DNA of 64,000 nucleotides from DATGFB01 sp032160545 (GTDB lineage Bacteria; Actinomycetota; Actinomycetes; Mycobacteriales; Jatrophihabitantaceae), in assembly GCA_032160545.1 (NCBI GenBank), contig JAVHVN010000159.1, positions 12,603 to 76,602 of the forward strand, read 5' to 3'. The notes under the pieces are model-generated. The model did no database searches and had not been told where the DNA came from. It saw only the letters and a list, made by a program, of their open reading frames with translations. Positions 46,138 to 54,718 of the stretch are shown in pieces. Made by a program: the position numbers and the translations under genes. Every line of letters starts with the position of its first letter. Position 1 is the first letter of the stretch.

Positions 46138-48857
46138 CGACGGCCGATCCCGTTGTTGTAGGCCAGACCGCACAGCGCTATGAGCGCGAGTGCGGCGGCC
46201 ACCGGCAGAGCCACCCCCAGCGGACCGGTGTTGATGCCCCTCGTCTTCGCCACCGGGATCACCTGGATCGGCGTGGTCGTGGGCGTCGTCGTGCTCTTGC
46301 CGCCGGCGATCCTGGCGCCCGGCGCCAGTGGCTGCCCGTTGGCCCCGGTGCTCGGGCCGGATCCGACAGCGCCCGAACCGGCACCGATCGGCGTCCCGTT
46401 CCCGGTCTGCGGAACGACCGGCGGTTCGATCGAGGTGCACAGATCCGCGCCGGCCGCAGGGGACGCGGTGACGGACGGCACCGATCCGCACTGGGCGGCG
46501 ACCGCGGACGCGGCCTTGTTCGTGAACGCAGCGAACGCACCGAGGCCGTTGGCATCGGTCAGCGGCACATAGCCCGGCGGCAGCTGGCCTGAGTCGAGCC
46601 CGGCAACCTGGCCCTCCCCCGCCGTGAAGCGCAGCAGGGTGGCGTAGTTGGTGGCGTCGGTCCTCGCCAGACCGGAGGTGGGTACGTCGATCGAGATCAA
46701 CATCGTCCCGGGGTAGGCGTTGGCACCGTCAGCCGTCGCGAATCGGTCGTAGGGCACCCGCCAGGAGCCGATGGCAGCGTCAGCCGTCATCAACGTGCCC
46801 GCCGCCCTGACCGCGTCGTCGGTCGGCCCCACGAAGGTGCGCCCGGACGCATCACTGAACGTGCCGGTCCCGGTGCTGGTCCGCTGCGTCTGCAACTGGG
46901 CGCTGTCGAGTTGGTAGCGGGCCGCATCGGCGAGCGAGACCAGCCCGAAGAGGAAGCGGACCCCCGTCGCCTCGCGGCCGAGCGCGACGAGCTTCTGGTT
47001 CTCCGCCCCGTTGTTGCGGCAGTTGATCTGCGAATTCGCGGTATCGAACTGCATGTTCAGCGCCACCAACGCCGGGTTCGACAGCGGCGATGCGACCTGG
47101 GGCAGCCACGGCACCGGACTCTGCTCGAGGCACTGGTTGGCGCCCGTGGCGAACTTCGCCACGTGCGTATCGAGCAGCGGCCAGCTCGTGACCGGCAGTG
47201 CAATCTTCTTGTACGCGGGGTTGACGACCATTCCCCACGGGTCGGGCGTTCCGTTGAGCCACGCGCGCGCTTCGGGGTCGGCATTGATGTAGGACGTCAG
47301 CGCGCTCATCACGTCGGAGTCGCTCGACATCGCGTACAGCGTCGCCCCCGCCGCCAGGTAGTTCGTCTTCGGGACCCCTGGATTGAGGGCTTGGAACTCT
47401 GGGTCTCGGCTCATGTCGGTCGGGTTGTTCCCGATCCCGGGCACCTGCAGGCAGAACGCACAGCCGAAGTAGGACTCGGACAGCAGCTTGGCGAGCAGCC
47501 GGGCGTTCAGTTTCAGATTCTGGTACGGCGTCCCGTCTGCGCCGTCGACCGAGTAGGCGATCGTCCACCCGCTGAGTGCGGCCGGGGCCTGGACCACCGG
47601 CTCTGGGAACGGCGTTGACGGCGGCGAGCCTTGGACGGCCGCCTCGATGTTGCCTATCGAGAGCAGATTCTTCGCCTGCGGCTCGCTGGTCTGCACGTGC
47701 CGCAACGTGAATGCCTTCGTCCCGAAGCAGAACTTCGGCCCCCATTGCTGGGTCGCCTGGGCCAAGCCCTCCGCGCCGTACACGAACAGCGAAGGCTGGT
47801 CGGTCACGATGTCGCATGCGTCGCCGCCCGGGGCGAACGTGAGCGGGACGGCGATGCGGTTGCGCCAGTTCGACGCCGCCCACCACAGCGCCCCCGTCAC
47901 CGCGACATCGGCCTGCGCACCTCCGCCGTTCTGCTCCCCGGGCTTGAACCGACCCGTGCGCTCGCACTCGGTGCGCGCGACCGGCACCAGGTTCGCAACC
48001 GGCCGGGTGTTGGGCGCCATTCCCAGCCCTGGATCACTGGCGACGCCGGCCGGATCGCAGCTGATGCCCATGATCGGGATGATCTCGAGCGTGCACTCCA
48101 CCGTCTGCGAACAGCCGACCGAGGCATTGGTCTCGGTCGTCTGGATCACGAATTTCGCTTCGCCGTTGCCGTTCGCGTCGGCAACGCCGTACGTGGTGTT
48201 TCCCGGCTGCAGTGAGTCCGCCGCGTTGGCCGCCTCGGGCGCGATTCCGCCACAACCGAGGTTGCCGCCCGGATAGTCGGTGCCGTCGGCGGCGAGGAAG
48301 TGGATCCAGTGCGGTGCCGTCAGCGTGGTCGGGCAACCGCTCGGCAACGGGGACGGCTGACCGACCGAGTAGGCGCGATCCGCTGTCGTCGCGTAGCGGT
48401 CCATGCGGTATGAGGGATAGCTGAAGTCCGAGATCGAGTACTGGAACCGTTCGCCCGGCGTCTGCGTCCAACAGCTCTGCGGCGTCACCTTGGCGGCCGC
48501 GTCGGGCGACGCCGAGTCAACTCCTCTGCACTGCATGACGACGACGGGATATTCCTGCTGCGCCGCAGCAGCCGAGTTGTGGTCGGTCACGGTTCCACCG
48601 GTCGGATGCGCGCCGCGCCACGTGACCGTCACGGCCTGTCGGTCGCGAAGGTTCTGGGTGTCGGAGACCGTCGCAGAGACCGTCCTCGTATCGACCGTGG
48701 TGTCCGCGCCGTCGAGATGCGTTCGGCTGATCGTCTCCTGGGCCGAGAAGGCCGGGCTACCAGTTGCCGCCCCCAGGCTCCCGGGACTGATCGGAGCGAC
48801 GCCGAGCACCGCGAACAAGGCGATGCCGACGGCGAGGGTCGGAGACGGTCGCCTCAC
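46134..48857 (-). CDS. Large membrane-anchored exported protein of the pst-like operon
   Basis: 907 residues from GTG 48857 (GTGA overlap with pstS). Signal peptide (1-~30); extracytoplasmic region rich in Cys and aromatic residues; a central stretch (about 430-620: LLAKLLSESYFG, NNPTDMSRDPEFQALNPG, MSALTSYINADPEARAWLNG) recalls solute-binding-protein lobes; a Pro/Thr/Gly linker (about 820-875); one C-terminal membrane helix (GPLGVALPVAAALALIALCGLAY) with a short basic tail. It is anchored like the PstS before it. I do not recognise a family with certainty. Four-nt overlaps on both sides show it is a core part of the operon. Confidence 0.7.
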   Translation of the reverse strand: MRRPSPTLAVGIALFAVLGVAPISPGSLGAATGSPAFSAQETISRTHLDGADTTVDTRTVSATVSDTQNLRDRQAVTVTWRGAHPTGGTVTDHNSAAAAQQEYPVVVMQCRGVDSASPDAAAKVTPQSCWTQTPGERFQYSISDFSYPSYRMDRYATTADRAYSVGQPSPLPSGCPTTLTAPHWIHFLAADGTDYPGGNLGCGGIAPEAANAADSLQPGNTTYGVADANGNGEAKFVIQTTETNASVGCSQTVECTLEIIPIMGISCDPAGVASDPGLGMAPNTRPVANLVPVARTECERTGRFKPGEQNGGGAQADVAVTGALWWAASNWRNRIAVPLTFAPGGDACDIVTDQPSLFVYGAEGLAQATQQWGPKFCFGTKAFTLRHVQTSEPQAKNLLSIGNIEAAVQGSPPSTPFPEPVVQAPAALSGWTIAYSVDGADGTPYQNLKLNARLLAKLLSESYFGCAFCLQVPGIGNNPTDMSRDPEFQALNPGVPKTNYLAAGATLYAMSSDSDVMSALTSYINADPEARAWLNGTPDPWGMVVNPAYKKIALPVTSWPLLDTHVAKFATGANQCLEQSPVPWLPQVASPLSNPALVALNMQFDTANSQINCRNNGAENQKLVALGREATGVRFLFGLVSLADAARYQLDSAQLQTQRTSTGTGTFSDASGRTFVGPTDDAVRAAGTLMTADAAIGSWRVPYDRFATADGANAYPGTMLISIDVPTSGLARTDATNYATLLRFTAGEGQVAGLDSGQLPPGYVPLTDANGLGAFAAFTNKAASAVAAQCGSVPSVTASPAAGADLCTSIEPPVVPQTGNGTPIGAGSGAVGSGPSTGANGQPLAPGARIAGGKSTTTPTTTPIQVIPVAKTRGINTGPLGVALPVAAALALIALCGLAYNNGIGRR

Positions 48858-50551
48858 CGGGAGCTGCCCCGGCGCCGCAGCCCGTAGAGGTACACGACCG
48901 GCGGCAGCACCAGCAGGGCGATCAGCTCGATCACCGCGAGCGGTCCGAGAACTCCCGACATGCCCTGCGGCCGGCCGGACGTGAGCTCCACCGCTACGGC
49001 CTGCGCGTCGCCACCCGTGCCGGTACCCGACGACGAGTCGCCAACCAACTGACCGGTGTCGGGGTTCACCGTGCCAGTAGTGACCTTGCCGCCCGCGGTG
49101 CCGGTCCGACCCGTTCCGGTCGTCCCGCCAGTTCCGCTCGCACCGCCGCTACCGCCCGATCCGCTCGCACCGCCGCTTCCGGAACTGCCGCCGGACCCAC
49201 CACCGCTGCCGCCCCCTCCGCCCGGGGAGCCGGCCGCGCCGCTGCCGATGCAGGGCCCGGCACCGTTCTTGTCGCACGCCGGCGGGGTCGGGGCGATCTT
49301 GGCGAGGTGATTGATCTCGGGATGTCCCGCGACGAACGTCGGGTTCTGGCAGGTGCTCACGTCGCGCTTGGTCAGGTCGACGTTCGGGTCTGCGGCCTTC
49401 AGCTTCCCGGTCTGATCGAAGCTTGCCTGCACGAGGTTGATGGGCAGCGGCGAGTACCCGATCGGCCCGATCTCCTTCTGGCCCTGACACACGGAGTAGT
49501 AGAGGTAGTCGGCCAAGGTCTGCCGCTTGGCAGTCGTCATGCGGCTGTCGTTACTCGCGGTCGGAATCAGGAAATAGGAGTACGACGACAAGGGGTAGGC
49601 CTGCACTTCTGGCGCTGTGTACACCTGGTCCAGGGTCTGCAGCAGGTAGTTCGGCGAGTTCTTGTCCATGTTGATCTTCGCGTGCTGCAGTGCAACGGCG
49701 ACGTTGTACTGATCCGGCAGTGTGTAGTAGCCCGCCTTGTTCAGGATCTTGGCGACCGGGAAGTTCTTCGCGAGGGGATACGAGTACTCGTCGTACGCGA
49801 TCGCGCCATTCGCGCCGCTCGACGACAGAAAGTTCATGACGCCGTCCGAGCCGTTCTGCGCGATGCCCTGGCCCCCCTTCGGCGAGGGGTAGTACTCGGT
49901 GAACGCCTGCTTACCGGTGAACGCCTTCCACAGCGCCGGGTACTGGTTGTTCATGAAGGTCGTGAACTGCGCCGTCGAACCCGAGCCCTCGGAGTGCACC
50001 ACCGGAATGATCTTGAGCGACGGCAGCTTGCGGCCATTGTTGTCGGCCGTGATCTGCGGGTCGTTCCAGTTGGTGATCTTGTAGGTGAAGATCTTGGTCA
50101 GCGTCTCGCCCGACAGCCGCAGATTGCGCACCAGTTGGCCGCCCACCTTCACCTGGTACGTGAACGCGGTCCCGCCGGCCACGATCGGTTCGTAGGCGAA
50201 GTTGCGGCAACCCTGGCCACCGATGCAGTTCGTGTCGTCCTCGCCGGTGAGCGGATCCTGCCCCTGGTAACCGATGTCGGTGACCGCGAAGTCGGTGATG
50301 CGGTTGGCGAAGTCCTTGCGGCCCTGGGCCGACCCGCTGCCGGTGAAGTCGACCCGCAGCCCGGACTGCGACACGTCGGACACCCACTGGTTCACCGCGT
50401 TGGCGCTCCACGACGAGCCGGTGCCCGAGATCTGTGCGTGGCTCGGCGCGGCCGAAGCGTCGAGCGGCCCGGCGAGGCCGCCGGCGGCGGTGCCGAGCAT
50501 TCCGGCGACGAGAAGGGCACGGACACGGACAGCGGTTCTACGACGGGGCAT
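48854..50551 (-). CDS. pstS: PstS-type phosphate-binding protein with C-terminal membrane anchor
   Basis: 565 residues. The Sec signal peptide ends ASAAPSHA, no lipobox. The binding domain (about 38-400) has ISGTGSSWSANAVNQW, VDFTGSGSAQGRKDF, DFAVTDIGYQ and the EGSGSTAQFTTFM phosphate-binding loop, as in PstS. After it come a ~90-residue Gly/Ser-rich linker and a C-terminal membrane helix (SGVLGPLAVIELIALLVLPPVVYLYGLRRR). Usual actinobacterial PstS is a lipoprotein of about 370 residues, so the anchor is different. It overlaps pstA by 14 bp and the 907-residue gene by 4. Phosphate is the likely ligand from the family. Confidence 0.88.
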   Translation of the reverse strand: MPRRRTAVRVRALLVAGMLGTAAGGLAGPLDASAAPSHAQISGTGSSWSANAVNQWVSDVSQSGLRVDFTGSGSAQGRKDFANRITDFAVTDIGYQGQDPLTGEDDTNCIGGQGCRNFAYEPIVAGGTAFTYQVKVGGQLVRNLRLSGETLTKIFTYKITNWNDPQITADNNGRKLPSLKIIPVVHSEGSGSTAQFTTFMNNQYPALWKAFTGKQAFTEYYPSPKGGQGIAQNGSDGVMNFLSSSGANGAIAYDEYSYPLAKNFPVAKILNKAGYYTLPDQYNVAVALQHAKINMDKNSPNYLLQTLDQVYTAPEVQAYPLSSYSYFLIPTASNDSRMTTAKRQTLADYLYYSVCQGQKEIGPIGYSPLPINLVQASFDQTGKLKAADPNVDLTKRDVSTCQNPTFVAGHPEINHLAKIAPTPPACDKNGAGPCIGSGAAGSPGGGGGSGGGSGGSSGSGGASGSGGSGGASGTGGTTGTGRTGTAGGKVTTGTVNPDTGQLVGDSSSGTGTGGDAQAVAVELTSGRPQGMSGVLGPLAVIELIALLVLPPVVYLYGLRRRGSSR

Positions 50552-51677
50552 TTCCGGCTTCCAGTGTCGGTAGGACGGGGGACTTGGCTGGGCGCTCGAC
50601 GCGGGCGCGCTTCGCGAGCTTGTCGCGGGCTATGAACCGAGCCGTGATGAAGAGCACCAGTACGAGCGTCAGCAGCACGGCGGCAGCGCCGTAGGCCCGC
50701 TGCTCGTACGCGGGCTCGCCACTGCGGATGCCCGCGAAGATCAACAGCGGCAGCGAGTTCATCTTGTCGTGAAGTGGATCCGCGTTGAAGAAGATCGTCG
50801 CGCCGGAGACGATCAGCAGCGGCGCGGTCTCCCCGGCGATGCGCGCGACACCGAGAATGATCGACGTCACCAGGTTCGACCGGGCGGTGGGCACCACGAC
50901 CCGGCGTACGACCTGCCACCGTGACGCGCCGAGGGCCAGCCCGGCTTCGCGCAGACCGCCGGGGACGACACGCAGCATCACCTCGGCCGATCGGGCGATG
51001 ACCGGAATCATCGTCACGGCGAGCGCGATCGACACGGTGAGGCCGGTGCGGTCCCAGTGCAGGCCGATGATCAAGAAGGTGTAGACGAACAGCCCGGCGA
51101 GAATGTCCGGCAACGCCGTCATCGCCTCGACGACGGTGCGCACCGTCTGGGCGAGCTTTCCGCCCACCTCGGTGAGGTAGATCGCGGTCCCGACACCCAA
51201 CGGCACCGAGATCGCGGTGGCAATGCCGATCTGGATCCCCGAGCCGACGATGGCGTGCAGGATCCCGCCCTGGGTGAGCGGCGCGGTGGGCCGCACCCCG
51301 GACATGTCCTGTGTGTAGAAGTTCGCCTTGGTGTAGGCCGGCCATCCCCTGCGGTAGATGAAGATCAGGACGTAGCCGACAAGGAGCAAGATCAGCATCG
51401 CGCCGCTGGTGAGGATCGCGGTTGCCAAGCGGTCGAACAGCACGGGTACCGGATTGCCGACCAGCGTCACGCCGGCTACGAACGCGAGGAACACGAACCA
51501 GGTGACGACGACGAAGCCGACGATCCCGCTGAAGCTCAACAGGTGGTAGTACGCGATCCACGTGAACGACACCGCTGCGAGCGCGCTGCCCCAGATCGAA
51601 CCGATGTCGTCGGCCGACCGCGCGGAGAGCACCCGCGGGACGTCCGGTGCTTGCGGCGCGGCCGTCGTCGCAGTCAT
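50538..51677 (-). CDS. pstA: Phosphate ABC transporter permease PstA
   Basis: 379 residues from ATG 51677. An extended N-terminus with extra helices (to ~130) precedes the BPD permease domain with about 6 helices and the EAA loop (EVMLRVVPGGLREAGLALGA). GILHAIVGSGIQIGIATAISVP and ARIAGETAPLL are PstA signatures. It pairs with PstC to form the channel. It begins 1 bp after the pstC stop. Confidence 0.92.
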   Translation of the reverse strand: MTATTAAPQAPDVPRVLSARSADDIGSIWGSALAAVSFTWIAYYHLLSFSGIVGFVVVTWFVFLAFVAGVTLVGNPVPVLFDRLATAILTSGAMLILLLVGYVLIFIYRRGWPAYTKANFYTQDMSGVRPTAPLTQGGILHAIVGSGIQIGIATAISVPLGVGTAIYLTEVGGKLAQTVRTVVEAMTALPDILAGLFVYTFLIIGLHWDRTGLTVSIALAVTMIPVIARSAEVMLRVVPGGLREAGLALGASRWQVVRRVVVPTARSNLVTSIILGVARIAGETAPLLIVSGATIFFNADPLHDKMNSLPLLIFAGIRSGEPAYEQRAYGAAAVLLTLVLVLFITARFIARDKLAKRARVERPAKSPVLPTLEAGNAPS

Positions 51678-51678
51678 C

Positions 51679-52716
51679 TCAGATCTCCACGCCGGCACCG
51701 CTGCGGCTGCGGCTGACGAACACCGCAGCGACGGTGTTCACCCCGAGCGTCAACAGGAACAGCACGAAGCCCGCCGTCAGCAGGGCCGCGAGCTGAGCCG
51801 ACGTCGCCTCGCTGAAGCGCGAGGCGATGAGAGCCGAGGTCGTGTTCGTCCCGGACGAGAGGATCGTGAACTTGATCTCGAACGTCTGCGAGATCACCAG
51901 CATCACGGCGACCGTCTCGCCGAGTGCCCGGCCGAGACCGAGCATGGTGCCTCCGATGATGCCGCCGCGCCCGAACGGAAGCACGACCGCCCGGACCATT
52001 CCCCAGCGGGTCGAACCGAGCGCGTAGGCGGCTTCCCGCTCCCCGATCGGCGCAAGGGAGAACACCCCGCGCATCACCGAGCAGGCCAGCGGGATGATCA
52101 TCAACGACACGCAGATGCCGCCGATGAACGCGGAGCCGAAGTAGGCAGCCGGCGACCACGAGGCCGCGTTCGGATCGGTGTCGACCTTGAAGATCGGGAT
52201 GAAGCCGAGGTTCTGGTGCAGCCAGCGGGCGAGGTCTTGCGCGTGTGGCTCGAGGAATGCGAAGCCGAACAGGCCGTAGATGATGCTCGGCACCGCGGCC
52301 ATCAGGTCGATCATCGAGATCGCGACGCTCTTCCACCGGGCGGGTGCGTACTCGCTGATGTACAGCGCGGTCACGAAGGCCAGCGGAAAGCCGATGAGCA
52401 ACGCGATGAGCGCGACGATGACGGTGCCGAGCAACACCGCCGAGATCCCGACCTTGTCGAGTTGGGGCTGCCACTGGCTCTCGGTGAGGAAGCTGAACCC
52501 GTATCGCTTGAACGTCGGGATCGCCTGGTAGCCGAGGAACAAGCCGATCGACCCGGTGAGCACGAGGACCGAGACGCCGATCGCCCGCACGATGGCGCGG
52601 AAGACGTGGTCGGACGGCGGCAGGCCTGCAGCGATCGTCCGCGGCCGGTCCTGGTCCTCCGCACGCGCGAACTCCTTCGTGTCGTCCGGCCGCGACTCGT
52701 CGATGAGCGAGGTCAC
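51679..52716 (-). CDS. pstC: Phosphate ABC transporter permease PstC
   Basis: 345 residues from GTG 52716, which overlaps the pstB stop by 4 nt (GTGA). About 6 helices; YISEYAPARWKSVAISMIDL, AAVPSIIYGLFGF, the EAA loop APIGEREAAYALGSTRWGM and GRALGETVAVMLV are PstC signatures. A cytoplasmic ~40-residue polar N-terminus is present. Inner-membrane partner of PstA. Confidence 0.93.
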   Translation of the reverse strand: MTSLIDESRPDDTKEFARAEDQDRPRTIAAGLPPSDHVFRAIVRAIGVSVLVLTGSIGLFLGYQAIPTFKRYGFSFLTESQWQPQLDKVGISAVLLGTVIVALIALLIGFPLAFVTALYISEYAPARWKSVAISMIDLMAAVPSIIYGLFGFAFLEPHAQDLARWLHQNLGFIPIFKVDTDPNAASWSPAAYFGSAFIGGICVSLMIIPLACSVMRGVFSLAPIGEREAAYALGSTRWGMVRAVVLPFGRGGIIGGTMLGLGRALGETVAVMLVISQTFEIKFTILSSGTNTTSALIASRFSEATSAQLAALLTAGFVLFLLTLGVNTVAAVFVSRSRSGAGVEI

Positions 52717-53549
52717 CCGAAACGCCCGTTCACGTAATCCGCAGTGCGCGGGTCGCGGGGGTTGCCGAAGATCTGCGCCGTCGAACCGGACTCGACGATT
52801 CCGCCGGGGGTGCCCTGAGCCGCGAGGAAGAACGCACACTGCTGCGAGACCCGATTGGCCTGCTGCATGTTGTGCGTGACGATCACGATGGTGACGTCCG
52901 GCGCCAGTTCGGCGATCGTCTCCTCGACCCGCCGGGTCGAGGTCGGGTCGAGCGCCGAGCACGGCTCGTCCATGAGCAGGATCTCGGGATCGACGGCGAG
53001 CGAGCGGGCGATGCACAGCCGCTGCTGCTGACCGCCGGACAGTGCCGAGCCGGGAGCGTGCAACCGGTCCTTCACCTCGTTCCACAGCCCGCCACGGGTC
53101 AGGCAGCGCTCGATCAGATCGGCGCGGGCCGACCGCGATACCCGCATCCCGGTGAGCTTGAGCCCGGCGGTGACGTTGTCCGCGATCGACATGGCCGGGA
53201 ACGGGTTCGGCTTCTGGAAGACCATGCCTATCCGGCGCCGCGTCTCGGTGATCCGCTTGCCGGGGGCGTAGATGTCATCTCCGTTGAGCCAGACCTCGCC
53301 GCCGAGCTTGGCCGACGGCACCGACTCGTGCATCCGGTTGAGGATGCGCAGGAAGGTCGACTTGCCGCACCCGGACGGCCCGATCAGCGCCGTGACCGTG
53401 CGCGCCGGCATCGTCAGGTTCACTCGCTCGAGCACCTTGTTCGAGCCGAACCAGGCAGACACATTGTGTGCTTCGAGGTTCGCTCCGCCCCGATGGCGGG
53501 CCGTCGCATCGAAGTCAAGGCCGGCAAGGACGCTGTCGGGCGCGGTCAC
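52713..53549 (-). CDS. pstB: Phosphate ABC transporter ATPase PstB
   Basis: 278 residues from GTG 53549; an open frame reaches ATG 53621, but that start would lie upstream of the PHO-like repeat and lacks family support. Walker A IGPSGCGKST near 60, KPNPFPAMSIADNV, signature LSGGQQQRL, Walker B LLMDEPCSALDP and H-loop VTHNMQQANRV are PstB features. It heads the operon, whereas pstB is last in most bacteria. No phoU gene is present in the locus. Confidence 0.94.
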   Translation of the reverse strand: MTAPDSVLAGLDFDATARHRGGANLEAHNVSAWFGSNKVLERVNLTMPARTVTALIGPSGCGKSTFLRILNRMHESVPSAKLGGEVWLNGDDIYAPGKRITETRRRIGMVFQKPNPFPAMSIADNVTAGLKLTGMRVSRSARADLIERCLTRGGLWNEVKDRLHAPGSALSGGQQQRLCIARSLAVDPEILLMDEPCSALDPTSTRRVEETIAELAPDVTIVIVTHNMQQANRVSQQCAFFLAAQGTPGGIVESGSTAQIFGNPRDPRTADYVNGRFG

Positions 53550-53588
53550 GCGACGATGACACGCGGCGCAGGCGTACCGGTGACGGTC

Positions 53589-53610
53589 CGCGCGTGAACA
53601 GAGGACGAAC
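53589..53610 (-). promoter_or_regulatory. PHO-box-like 11-nt direct repeat upstream of pstB
   Basis: Minus-strand units GTTCGTCCTCT (53600-53610) and GTTCACGCGCG (53589-53599) are contiguous and carry GTTC in the same 11-nt phase, as do PhoP-binding units described in Streptomyces. The site lies 40 bp upstream of GTG 53549. It suggests control by a PhoR-PhoP-type system; no phoRP gene is in the window. Confidence 0.45.
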
Positions 53611-53730
53611 AGGCACGCCACGACTCATGACGCTCGGGCGCGAATGCGGTGCATCGGACATCGCTGTCCCGCGGAGGCGCCGGGCCGTGGCGCAGGTGCC
53701 GACCCGCGCCGGACGGCCGTGGCCGTACGG

Positions 53731-54108
53731 TCACCACCGGCGGGCGTTCGAGATCATGACGCCCGTCCCGATCTCCGCGGCCCGGACCTGCTCCAGGAAG
53801 TGCGTCAAGCCCTGCTCGCACCGGATCATCCGGTCGAACCCCCGGCTCGAGACGATCACCGGCTCGCCGTCACGGGTCAGCTGCCACGCCCACTCCTTCG
53901 TGCCGAGCCGCCGCACCGCGGCGTCGAGATCATCGATGACGGACTGCAGGTCCTTGATGCCCACCCGGCACGACTCGACGTCCCGGTAACTCTCGACGCC
54001 GCGACCGGTCTCGCGATTGTTCGCGCTGAGCAACCGCCACCGAACGGGCGACCGGTCGGTGCGCGAGAACAACTGGATGTGTCCGCGGGCGGTGGTCGGC
54101 GGGATCAC
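53731..54108 (-). CDS. YegP/DUF1508-like small protein, second of a tandem pair
   Basis: 125 residues from GTG 54108, which overlaps the stop of the preceding paralogue by 4 nt (GTGA); this overlap decides the start. RWRLLSANNRETGRGVESY with CRVGIKDLQSVID, and a second half WAWQLTRDGEPVIVSSRGF, match two YegP-like (DUF1508) beta-alpha units. Function unknown. It is 181 bp upstream of the pst locus head on the same strand. Confidence 0.68.
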   Translation of the reverse strand: MIPPTTARGHIQLFSRTDRSPVRWRLLSANNRETGRGVESYRDVESCRVGIKDLQSVIDDLDAAVRRLGTKEWAWQLTRDGEPVIVSSRGFDRMIRCEQGLTHFLEQVRAAEIGTGVMISNARRW

Positions 54109-54566
54109 TGCCCTGCCACCGACGAGATCGATGGGGCTTGGATCGTCTCGAGCGTCGGGATCGTCGATCCGACGGTGTGCCGGCTTGCGAAGAAGAACCG
54201 CACGACGCTGGCATGGGGGTCTGCTACCCGCAAGCCGTCGACGAACAGCGCCAACGTGCGCACACAGTCGACGCGGCGCGGGAACGGGTGCGCACACTGG
54301 GCCCGCGGCTCACCGTCGAGCGAGACGGTCCACGTCCATCGGCCGCGCCCGTCGCTGGTCAGCAGAGTCGTCGCGTCGTCGACGCGGTCGACCAGTTCGG
54401 TCGCCATCGAGCGGCAGGCGGCCTCGCCGAGCACCGTGCGGATGGAGCGGCCGAGGACCCGGTTGTTGGCCGCCACCAGCCGCCACCAGATCCGATGGTC
54501 GGGTTCCACACCATCGTCGCCGTTCCCGGGCCCGTCCGCGATGAAGACGAAACGCGCGCCAGCCAT
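54105..54566 (-). CDS. YegP/DUF1508-like small protein, first of a tandem pair
   Basis: 153 residues from ATG 54566 with a strong GGGGGAG site 5 nt upstream. WWRLVAANNRVLGRSIRTV with ACRSMATELVDRV and RWTWTVSLDGEPRAQCAHPF parallel the next protein, so the pair arose by duplication. Tandem coupled paralogues suggest a heterodimer. No signal peptide. Function unknown. Confidence 0.68.
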   Translation of the reverse strand: MAGARFVFIADGPGNGDDGVEPDHRIWWRLVAANNRVLGRSIRTVLGEAACRSMATELVDRVDDATTLLTSDGRGRWTWTVSLDGEPRAQCAHPFPRRVDCVRTLALFVDGLRVADPHASVVRFFFASRHTVGSTIPTLETIQAPSISSVAGQ

Positions 54567-54718
54567 CCTGCTCCCCCCGGCGGACCTGAGCCGCGACCGC
54601 GGGCAGCATCGCCCAGCACGGGGTGCGATCGCCTTAAGGGCAGGTGAACGATGAACGCGTTCTCAACGCCGACTCGATCGGAATCGGACATCGCATGGCA
54701 GAGTTCGCGTCTGGCGCG

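Noticed and set aside
49041..49230. Gly/Ser repeat in pstS as a mobile or CRISPR-like repeat
   Set aside because: Irregular low-complexity codons inside an in-frame linker; no constant spacers or units.
35400..53600. Surface locus as a prophage or integrative element
   Set aside because: No integrase, capsid, terminase or att-like repeats; GC and codon use match the neighbours.
53550..53621. Extension of pstB to ATG 53621
   Set aside because: The extra 24 residues are Cys/Arg-rich without family support and would place the PHO-like repeat inside the gene.
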